Below are positions 38,797 through 48,731 of a stretch of DNA of 64,000 bases, in pieces. Source of the DNA: Diprion similis. Taxonomy: Eukaryota > Arthropoda > Insecta > Hymenoptera > Diprionidae. The stretch spans positions 5,022,001-5,086,000 of the forward strand of contig NC_060118.1 of assembly GCF_021155765.1 (NCBI RefSeq). The letters are read 5' to 3'. Both the position numbers and the translations under genes were made by a program. A model generated the notes under the pieces. That model was not told the origin of the DNA and did no database searches. It saw nothing but the letters and a program-made list of their open reading frames with translations. The first letter of the stretch is position 1, and the number at the start of each line of letters is the position of its first letter.

Positions 38797-41700
38797 TTAC
38801 GAACTAGTAGATGTATTGAATTTTTGTTGAATTATCGATGTTTTCCGTTGTGGCACAGTTTCCGGTGTTGGAATCGCATCTCCCGTTGGCAGGACACCAG
38901 CGGGTTTTGGTTTTGCTGTCGACTTTTGTTTCGCCATTTGATAGTCCCCAGAATCAAAGAATTTTTGCTGAAAGAATTACACTTTTAGTACGGCAATGTA
39001 AATTATGGAACTATTGAGAGTAAGCGATATACTATATGATCTATTTATCGATAACAACTCGATATCTTACAGCTTTTTCTATATTAAATGGGATTAGAAA
39101 TGTTTGAATTGTCTCTGTCTGTTTCATAACTGAAAGAAATCTTTTTTTCTCAACAGTCTGAGAGTTTTTTAGAGTTCCAGAGTTTTTCCGAGTATTTTAA
39201 AAACATAACGGAATTTTTTAATTAAGTGAAGAGTTGAAAAGTTGGCAATAGAATACAGTCATGTTTTTTGGAATTTTGACACAACCAATTTTGTATTGTT
39301 GGGTAGAAAGATTTGTCTTCCACCAAATTTTATGGATTTGATGATTCTTAAACGTTCCGCCAATGGTTGACTCCTATTCGTGAAATGTAAATCTAGGCAA
39401 TCAATAATATCTTGAAGAGACTTGATGAGAAATGATTCGAAGCGATTCAAATCGAAGAAGTCCTTATAAGATTTTCTTGTGACGATTCAATGTTTCAACA
39501 ACGATTATGGATAACAAGATTTGTAGGATTTCAACTAGATTTTAAAGAATCACACAAAGAGGAGGAGATTGGTTAATTTGATAAACTTTATTGAATAAAT
39601 CTTCAATCGAATACGTCAATACTTTTTAATACTTTGAGCTAACTAGCAGCATTACCTTCCTGAAAAAAACATATCACATCGAATCTGGAAATATTACTAC
39701 ATTGAAGCCGCTTTTCCGTAGTTATGATTAGTTGGATTTGTTTGAGTTTGACATATCGAACGACGAATATGATCAACGAAATCATCAAAGAAGTTTCTTT
39801 ACTTTTTAAGCATATGAACAGTTTACTGCTTTTTATTTCTTACTTCTTTTTTCTCTACTGAATCAAAATACAATTAAACACCTAATAGAGTTATACTTTA
39901 TTCTGTTTAATGTAATGTTGATACATCGTCAAACAGCGTAACGAGAAGAACAATGGAAAAAATTTAAAGATGCATTGTCACCCAATTATGTAAAACATTT
40001 TGGAAAATTTAAAGATCAAAGAAAAATGGTTGGAGTCTTGACAAATTTCAAAGGATGCCACGAATTACGGAAACTGAAGAAAATGAAGATACATGGCTAC
40101 TTGAAAATTCTATTAAAATTAACACACAAAGAGTATAAAATTGAAAAAACATTTTTTTTTCCAGGAAAATCTTGGATTTTACACATCGTAATTAAGGATG
40201 ATATTTTTTATCGAAGATCAATACAGTCAAATGGTTAATATATTACATTCATCACCTGTGATTAAATGAAATTCAATAGACAACTATTCATATAAATAAA
40301 TTATGAATTCGATAACTGTATTTCTCATTTAGATGATGGTTGTATGCACTGTTTTTCAAATAAAAGTAACAAATAAAAAATTAAAAGCATGTGCATTGTT
40401 ACTAGTTTCAGTCAAACAAAGATTCAAATAACGAAACTGATTTGTCTTTTTGGTGAAATGCTGTAACATTAAATTGATCATAGATTTAAGGCAAGGTTAT
40501 TCACATTCATTAAGAATAATTAGGTCTACATAGAACTTCAGTCCGTAAATTTAATGCAAAAAAGAAACCTGTGGGTTGGCTGTAAATCACTACATATAAA
40601 AAAAAAAAAAAAAAAAAAACCTCTTTTTTGGGCAAAGAAACATTTCTCTAAGAGATATTAACAAAAAATACAGTTACGAACTAATCAAAAATTTAGATTA
40701 CGGGAATCAAATCAAGAAAATTAGTCTATCTCCTACACGATGGAATTATGATTTTTTTTACAGATTCTTCAAAAACTTTTTACTGCAAATAACTTTACGT
40801 AATCTTGACAAGCCATGAAAACAGTGTCTGATAAAAATATGTGATTTCTTGCAACCTATGGATACGTAAACCTAGAAAACTATTTTTCACATAGAACAGT
40901 CTACTGTGCACATCATTAAAATTTGAATATATCTAAGCTGGTGAGCACACAGGAATTCTGTAGCCACTTCAAGGTTATAGACCAAACTCCTCTAAATGTT
41001 TAATTTACATTTATTGAATTTAAATATCTTAGATGCTCTTGTAAACAAACTGGTCATTTCAGTATAAAAACGATTTTTACAAACGGTAAGCTAATAATCA
41101 CCTTTTTAAGAACGAAACGCTTTTATTCTGAGAAACGTTTGGTTAATCCCAGCTCTAAAAACTCCTGGATTAATTCTACCCGCAATCAATAATTGTAAAA
41201 TGTTGAGTAAAAAAAAAGTAGTTTATTGTAAACGTATCTTGCACAGAATATATAAGTGAAAAGTAAAAAATTAAATTCTGGATTGAAAACGTTTGAACAA
41301 CTATGCGGATACAACTGACTGTACGCTGAATTTTGAAATCTGCAATATGATTATTTGAAAAATAATGTGTAATTGCAAGTTTCATAAACGAATGCAGAGC
41401 GTAAAATTAAAGTGAATGAATGGGCTATAACTAAATAGTACACTTGTCTCGAAACTTGTTCCATGTATGAACACATCTATTACAAAATTTAATACTTGTG
41501 CAAGCGTTCCTATGATTTCTAGATTCTGATGTATACTTTTCGAAATAGATACTAGGAATGAGAGGGTGTATTAATTATATCTCTGTGATGGAACAATCAA
41601 CATTTATAGCTTTACAAATCTCTTGATAATTTAGTTCACTTGGAGCAAATCTAAATTAACATATAATGCTTGAACCTCTCTACTTTCGTTAGCATTTCTG

Positions 41701-42557
41701 GCAACCTTATTGTTCAAAGTCAAATCTGAGAATATGACGAAATACAGTAAGATAAGAGCAATAAGAATAGATAACAATTTGGTAGAGTTAATTACTTCCT
41801 ATCACAATAAGTGATTGTTAAGAAGGTTCGCTAATTCCGTTCAATTTTTAATGGCTAACAGCCTCTATTAGAACAATCATTAGATTGAACAGGAAGGTGG
41901 TTTTGGCTATGATATAGCAAGAATAAAACCCACATAGAACGCCACTAAAAATATCCCAAGTATATTATACTTTGGTATATTTGAATAGGATAATCCAATC
42001 TATTCCCGCTTAAAATTAGACTCAACTATTGGAGCTATGTAATTAAATAATCACGGTTGATTGGGTTTAAAGATCTATTTACAAAAATTATCTGTGATTC
42101 TCTTTGGGGGTTTTATACATTTCTCTACTTTGAGGCAAAGACTGTGTGTCAGATGGCTCAAACTAGGAAGTCTAGACAAGTATCTTTCATTGGAATGAAG
42201 CTTAGAATCTCGGTCATTTTGTGGTTATACTCACTCCTTTGGCCAATCTTTTCTGAAGAAACGCAGAATGACCGCTTATGGGATGTCCGCCAGCATTTGG
42301 GAATTTGGCCCTAAGCTTGGCTTCTTCTAATTTTTCAATGTCATTTGACGACAACTGCAACAAGAATAAAGTGTTAATTACATATACCTATGCATCTACA
42401 GAATGGTAAAAGTTAACGGTACAGCGATTAACATCAATACATATTATACTATATATATAATGTATCTGTGTACAAATTGTGTTAAGAGTGAAGACGAACT
42501 TACCTCGATTGGTTGAGTTGTTTCGTCTGTTTGTTCCTCTTTCTGATTGTCGCACAT
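38797..42557 (-). CDS. endos: alpha-endosulfine / ARPP19 homologue
   Basis: Three short coding exons on the minus strand, all joined in phase 0: 42557-42504, 42354-42235 and 38967-38797, giving 114 residues (Drosophila endos about 119). All borders are GT-AG. The conserved core is complete: [11 protein letters not shown]...[13 protein letters not shown], then [12 protein letters not shown] with the Greatwall-target serine of FDSGDY at about residue 64, and near the C-terminus the [17 protein letters not shown] block with a PKA-type site at about Ser102. Phosphorylated endosulfine inhibits PP2A-B55 and so permits mitotic entry; it also acts downstream of TORC1 in nutrient-controlled quiescence. 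The protein is intrinsically disordered, acidic at the N-terminus. The large second intron (38968-42234) holds a poly-A tract at about 40598-40619 and no other gene. It is head-to-head with the candidate gene at 43432. Confidence 0.95.
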
Positions 42558-43182
42558 CCTCGATTGTTTGTTTATGTATGTTTACGTATATTTTATGTAT
42601 TAACGAGGAGATGAAAAATAATACTTTGCGAAATATGTTCCGTAATATCAAAAAGAAGAACCAAACCTGTGTAGTTACTTCAACCAGCTTTCCGACTCCA
42701 GTATTGCGAGGTTACGAACAGTCGAGAGTCGGTTAATATTCGGTTATTTTCGGATCAAATCTTAGCTTTTGTCACCTCAATTCAACGATACAAGCCACGC
42801 TTTGACTCTCGAACAAACCTCCGATCTATTTAAAAAGGCCAATAGATCAACAAATTCAGAAGTCGGTTACCAGTTCGGAACCACTGGCTAATAGTACGGT
42901 TTTTATATTTTATTTGCCTGCATAAGGCCATATTTACAACGCATCGATTTCATGCAGGTCATTTAAGAAAGCAACCAATCAATGAAAAGAGCTTAGGACA
43001 TGTCTTTTGGAACCATCCAGCCGATTGGTTGATCTAGTTTATGAGATGTGTCAAACAAGTATATCCAACCGATATTTTGAGGAGCTAAAATATGAAAAAT
43101 GATTTTCTCAATTCAATATTAAGCAATCAACCAGTCAACTGGATCGTCAAACCCTCTCGCCATGAAAAATAAAGATCGCGGG

Positions 43183-43323
43183 CACTTTTCTTTTATATCA
43201 GTTTTCTGACACAAATCGACACTAGGTGATTTCATTGGTCGGATCTAACGGAATGGGTCGATGAAAATACCTATGAAATTATTAGTGTGGTGTTTTGTCA
43301 GAAAATTGACGTAAAAGGAAAGT
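43183..43323. mobile_element. palindromic MITE family A, copy 2
   Basis: Same terminal and internal blocks as 31029-31155: left CACTTTTCTTTTATATCAG then TTTTCTGACACAAATCGACA; right TGTCAGAAAATTGACGTAAA then AGGAAAGTG. It sits about 600 bases upstream of endosulfine and 110 bases upstream of the candidate gene at 43432. Confidence 0.75.
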
Positions 43324-43431
43324 GGCACTATAGATCGAGGACAAACTTCGCTATTCTCAAACGTCTACTCGTACAGCATTAAAAGGGAGTGAATTTTTCG
43401 TTATTAGGTCCCTATTCTAGAAAAGTTTACA

Positions 43432-44445
43432 ATGGTTTCACACACGAACAACATTAGTCACGGTTTAATAGCAAGCATTTCTCTCGCAATATTTTTATCG
43501 CTGCTTTCGTTGAACGCAAGCAAGGACACCACGAATATGGAAAAGTCCCTAGTCACTTGGGCTAACTATGCAACAATTAAATTAAATACTTTTTTTCACT
43601 GGGCTTACAGTATGTAATTATGATTCCTCACTTTGAAGTCAATTGAGGTTTATAAATAGAATTGCCATATCACGTCAGGTTTCATAGTGAAAAGTATTAA
43701 TTGATTTTTTAAAAATCCATAAATACGCGACACAAAACATCATTTTCCAATAAATAACTTCTATTTTTTTAACGATTGACTTTCCACTTGTAGTCAGTTA
43801 TTGCGATATCCCACTTCTGACACCACTGTAACGACCTTGGCATTACGGAATTAAATCGGATGCTTTGTACCATCGAAAAGTAACCAAAACAGGCAGAAAG
43901 TAAAAGATGGGAAAAAGCTTGATCAGTGATACACGTAACGATACACGTTACTTGCGGTGTAAATAAAAAACGAGACTCTTTTTACAATAATTTTAGTTTA
44001 TGCAACAACATTAATCATTTCATGATAAGTGACAGCTTTTATGTCTTTTATTTATAACGAATACTAGAATAGAAAAAAAAGAAATTGTGCCTGGAGGCCA
44101 CATGCGATCCTAATTGTCTCTGATTAAACATACACCACGCTGTCTATGACGCCTTTTCCCAAGGCTTCGCAATGCGCAGGCACACACACACGTACCAACA
44201 TACATATGTAGAACGCTCGGGCCAGAGCAATTATTAAGCAGTGCAATATCCGTGTGTGAATCCGATGAAATCTTTTGCATGAAAACTTAGATTCTTTTCC
44301 CTGTTCAGGTAAAATAGCCGATTACCTACAATTAGAGGTGTCCACCTGCTTCTCTCATAAGTCGATTTTTAATCATTCAACGGGCCGCTTGTCAGCGGTT
44401 GGTCTCAGAGCGGTAGCAGTGACCGACAAAAGAAAATACAATTGA
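43432..44445 (+). CDS. candidate unrecognised small secreted protein
   Basis: Two exons can be joined in phase: 43432-43609 (donor ACA|GTATGTAA) and 44309-44445 (acceptor TTCTTTTCCCTGTTCAG), across an AGT serine codon, giving 104 residues. The N-terminus looks like a signal peptide: a short polar lead, then a hydrophobic run ISLAIFLSLLSL followed by NAS. The mature part would be about 75 residues with two potential N-glycosylation sites (NAS about residue 28, NHS in exon 2), a single Cys and a basic tail ending KRKYN. I recognise no family. Composition of exon 1 is less AT-rich than its flanks. Either a lineage-specific gene or two chance open frames with fortunate splice sites. Confidence 0.28.
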
Positions 44446-44659
44446 ACATTGAGACCCGGTGCGGTTTTCCGCATTTCTTGACATAATGGCATCAATCAAT
44501 TATATTTGGTCATGGCAAACATAAAGGTGTATTAACTGCTTTCGTAAATTAAATATTGCTTAATAGAGTATATCTGTATATTATAAAAGAGATCAGTGGT
44601 ATGCACTGAGTGCCGTGCCGGGGTGACAGTCAATGCTTTGGTATAGGACACTAACGCTA

Positions 44660-44805
44660 ATAGCGTTTTCCACTGGTGCACCGAGTGCGCACTGACTCCA
44701 GTTTTTCACATTAGAGCAACTGAGACACAGATAAACTCAGTGTACTTCTGTCTCACTTACTCGCGTGTAAAAATATGCACCGAGTTCCTCAGTGGAAAAC
44801 GCTAT
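44660..44805. mobile_element. 146 bp MITE with TA duplication
   Basis: Terminal repeats ATAGCGTTTTCCACTG and CAGTGGAAAACGCTAT are exact complements and are followed inward by GCACCGAGTG-type sequence on both sides. TA flanks each end (44658-44659, 44806-44807). The core is rich in GAGACACAGA / TCTGTCTCA words. Short Tc1/mariner-type non-autonomous element. Confidence 0.85.
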
Positions 44806-44811
44806 TAAGAT

Positions 44812-45736
44812 TTGACGTGCAACAAACAGCTGAATGCAGCATGCTCTGATTGGTCAATCCACCGAAATCACCAAGTGTGAGACGTCAGCAAATAATGATT
44901 TTGAAAATATAGTGTAAGACTGCATTTTCACGTGCAGCAGACAAAAAAGAATCTGCGGCCCTTTGGAGTCTGTAACGTCTTTGGTGACCTGAGTCTGAGC
45001 GAAAGCGTCATTAGCTGTTGTATCCCTATAGTGTCCAGGGACATTCTTACTATTCAATTTTCTTTTTAACATTTAATCTCAGAAAAGTGGAAAGGGAAAC
45101 TTGTGTCGTCCCGCTGGCGTGATGGAAGTATACATGGAATACCTAGAACATCTACAACGCGGCCCTTTTTTCAAGGTCAAAGCCTTCAAGTAAGGTGTGT
45201 ACCAGCTGGATGAAGAAATCCCTATATTGTAAGGAAATTATTTTTCTGGCGAACACTACCCTGCTCGGTAATACCATCATGGAGAGTTGTAGTGTGAGCT
45301 ATTTGAAATCCCGCTCAATTTTTCCTACGCAAATTTAACGTCACAACAATTAATCCACACCGATCTAGGGTATTCTGGTGTCGCTGGTACACATTATACT
45401 CTTTGGCCTTCCACCATGACTCCGATTGAAAAGAGAGAGCAGTACTCCCGGATATCTCTGTCCTTCATATGTAGGCGTCAGTGCCTCTTATAGAAGCGCT
45501 CGATCTATCTTATAAGTCTATGGCAAGAACACACCTTGTTTTCTCACACCATGCCATGGTGCCAGGCATCCGGGCATCCATCATGCATGCATACATACAT
45601 GGGCACATGCGTACCTAGAATAGAAATCTTACATGCATACATGCGTGCATACAACTGATTTTGGGAGGTTAAGTTTTTTGCGCTTCATGGAATTGGTTCC
45701 TCGTTAAAAAATATACAAAGTTTAAAACACCCAAGG
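44812..45736. other. intergenic, upstream of MAIP1
   Basis: Moderately GC-richer than average. A degenerate CATA/CATG microsatellite lies at 45585-45655. No convincing gene; a 72-codon minus-strand frame (44854-45072) has no recognisable features. Confidence 0.4.
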
Positions 45737-47785
45737 ATGTCATCGGCATTGTATTGTCGTAGTAGATACATTATGTACACAAATTATCGCAGGTTGAATG
45801 TCGTCACCGCATTTATCAAAATGAACAATAATAATACCGACCTTGCGAAGTGTAACAGAAAATTCGCCCTGAATTCGATTTTACCTTGTCGAACACTGTC
45901 AATGCGTCGTTATTTCAGCACTGATCAAAATGAAAATCCTAGGCCCTATATTCCGCTTATGGACTTTCCTAGAAAACCTAATGTGCCATTCTTTGAAATG
46001 GGTAAATGCCATCTAGCCTATAAATACGGTATTCCTAAAATAGACCCAGAATTTGACTTTGAGGAATTCACGAAAGGTTCACTACAAGTGTGTATTCATT
46101 TATTTCAAAAACAAAACTACCAGCTTACATTTATTTATGAAATTTCCCCTTTCCGGTAACTTTCATTTTCATTCATCTCCATAGTTTATTCTAAGCAATA
46201 CTCCCTCGTGCAGATTATCCATTGTTCCAGGCTGTACTCACTGTATCAAACGCTTTGTCTAGAGAAGATTATGAGAGTTTGGAAGATCTCGTTGCCCCGG
46301 ACGCAATAGAGATTCTAAAAGGCAATATATCCCGAATGAGCGATGAACAAAAAGCAGAGATTGCCATGGATAGTAAAGAACTTGTATTATTTCTTCCTGC
46401 GAACATTAATATCCGGAATGGTGAGGATTAATAGCCAATTCTAGTCACATAATTTCTTTGTGAATTCGGAATAACTTTGAGTAGATTTCACAAAGCTTTT
46501 ATCGCCATTCTCTGATCAGAAGAAAGCAATATTCTTCACGCTTCGATATTTTACATTTTGTCGAACTTGATCTATATTTATCACTTAAGTGCAATGAATT
46601 TTATATTCAAATTTGTTTGAAATAATATTTCAAAAGTTATAAAAATTGTACGAGTTCATTCAATTATATTAGTTATGAAAGTCCAGCTAATGACAACTTT
46701 GGAGAAATCACTTTATTTAATTATTTTTTAGATGCTTTAGATCTATAATTTTGAAAGTTCATAAATTTTTCATCAAATCCATCGAACTGACTAACTTTCA
46801 TGAATTGGGAAGTCACGCTGACAGCAATTTCACTCCTCAATACCAAAAAGTAGACGCTATCGTATATTTTGATGGTCCATAATAAATTTCGCTTCGTGTA
46901 TTACTTTCAAGTTGTAGACCCCTTGCCCTATAGTTCAAGTTCCAACAGCACGTGCCATAATCAACATCAAGATTGGTTATACATTGAGGCGTTTCATGGT
47001 TTTGCTGAGCGTTCGAAGTTGTCCCAATTGCACATCTCTCATGACATGTAAATGCATATGCGACATACTATGCTCTCACCCGTGATTCTGATATTCATCC
47101 CGATCTACATATCACAGCTCTTACACAATACTGTAGGCGAAAAGGTCAAAAGATATCCATCACAAAAGAAGTTCTTGCTCATGATAAAATCTTCGATACT
47201 TCAGTTGTTACTGTGGCAAATTTGCAGTTACTATCTGAATTACAGCGAAATCTATTTATTGGTGTTCAGAGGTTTCGATAATTAGCATAATTCCTCATAA
47301 GTTTGCAAATAAAACTATTCTTTTTCCATGTCATGCTATATGAAGGGACTATCTTTTCATTTAAATTCAACTATTTACTTCAGTTACATTTCATAAGCTT
47401 CTATCACAACATTGTTATTCGTGTCGAGTTTCCCAACTGGACTATACACCCAATATATCTACAAATTCGAAAGAAATATTAACAATCTTATTGTTACTTA
47501 TTGTGGACTCAACTGCTTACAGATGAATCATCAAAAACTGTCGAAATACTGATGCTGTACCATTTTTTGCGAAATTTGAAAAATTCACCAAAACCTAATG
47601 AAAATGCGGAAATAACATCCCCGATGGAACGACTACAACGCGTGTTCGAAGCACGGCTTGATCAAGATTTATCACAGCACGCTTTTTATTGTAACTACAG
47701 ATTTGTCAGAAACTACGGCCATACGAATAGTTCATGGCTTATTGATCTAGTGAATCACTTCAGACTGTGTGATGTGATGAAATGA
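45737..47785 (+). CDS. MAIP1: m-AAA protease-interacting protein 1, mitochondrial
   Basis: Three exons, 45737-46087, 46231-46420 and 47523-47785, join in phase (0, then a GAT codon split 1+2) to 267 residues; human MAIP1 (C2orf47) has 291. The N-terminus is basic and low in acids (R8, R10, R18, R19, R42) and a processing-type motif RRYFSTDQ lies at about 57-64, as expected of a matrix-targeting peptide. The conserved body includes DPEFDFEEFTKGSLQ, the ALSREDYESLEDLVAPDA helix region and the C-terminal strand pattern EILMLYHFLRN and YRFVRNYGHTNSSW. MAIP1 binds the AFG3L2 m-AAA protease and aids maturation of EMRE for the calcium uniporter. The second acceptor at 46213 is also possible but breaks the family alignment. 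In-frame Met13 and Met29 are alternative starts. AATAAA at 47980-47985 is a likely polyadenylation signal. Confidence 0.88.
46905..47282 (+). pseudogene. unrecognised frameshifted coding relic in MAIP1 intron 2
   Basis: One open stretch (about 46913-47051) reads through DPLPYSSSSNSTCHNQHQDW and ends in HISHDM then stop; overlapping it in another frame, 47046-47282 continues with 78 codons of well-mixed sequence (ALTRDSDIHPDLHITALTQY, later EVLAHDKIFDTS and LLSELQRNLFIGVQRFR) before TAA. The amino-acid mix is unlike AT-rich intron translation. A single-base shift near 47045 would join the two into about 120 codons. I recognise no family. It could be a decayed nested gene or a transposon fragment. 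Confidence 0.3.
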
Positions 47786-47979
47786 ATGGTATATATAAAT
47801 GTTTAATAGTTGTATAACAGTAGTGAAGTTATCAAGAACTGTTTATAAGATTGGAAATGCTACTTGAAACAGTCATATTTGCAGTCATCGATTTGTTCAA
47901 ATGGTATTTTCAACATAGACATAATAATTACTTACGCTGTGATAACTGAAGTAAGTTATTTTAATCTCATTGTCATGTC

Positions 47980-47985
47980 AATAAA
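47980..47985 (+). terminator. polyadenylation signal of MAIP1
   Basis: AATAAA about 195 bases after the MAIP1 stop codon, followed by a T-rich stretch. Confidence 0.5.
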
Positions 47986-48731
47986 TATATTTTCAAGTAT
48001 AAGATTGCTCTTTCGTCACCAAATTTGAATACACTTTGATGTGTATTTTAGAAACATACAATTACAGCACAATGCTGGTCAGGATGGGTACAACGTGATA
48101 AGATTGTCTATAAAAGAAGCGTAATTCAAGTTTAATTAAAATTAAGCTCAAGATCAAGTGTATAGAATAAATATTGTAACAACGATCTTCTAATTATTGC
48201 TATCACATTGCTCTTGAATACGTGAAACTGTATAAGAAAATATCATGAGGGCATAGATTTGGAGGAATTTAAAGTTACTTTGAGCTCCATTATGCATACT
48301 TTATTTGAACTATTTCCTAGTTTCTGTGAACACTGTGAATTTTTCCAAAACTAAGTCAAGTTAATGAGAATATTTGATAAATTGTATACAAGGTATTCTA
48401 TGCGAACTCGACAAATGATCTTCCCGCATCATTCTTGAATTTGTTCATAATTTTTTATACGATTGTCCTGATTCTGAATAGGACTCCTTAGTTTGGCTTC
48501 ATTTTATTTGAAACTAATTAGATTTAGAGTAAAATCTGTACAGCTATCCTTGAGCTATTTGCAAAGACAAAAATTTTTATTTTCCCGCTTGTTAAATTTA
48601 AAAAAGTAGTATAAGATAGTGGAAAACTGAAAAACTTTTGTGCTTTGCTTTACAACTATTGATTTTGGACCATCCTGGTAAAAATGTTTGCATTCAACAA
48701 AATCGTAGTGAAACGATTAGGGAGATATTAC

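Noticed and set aside
42057-42314. 85-codon plus-strand open frame
   Set aside because: Antisense shadow of endosulfine exon 2.
46214-46230. Alternative acceptor for MAIP1 exon 2 at 46213
   Set aside because: Needs a weak GTATTC donor and inserts residues that disrupt the match to MAIP1; the acceptor at 46230 joins cleanly in phase 0.
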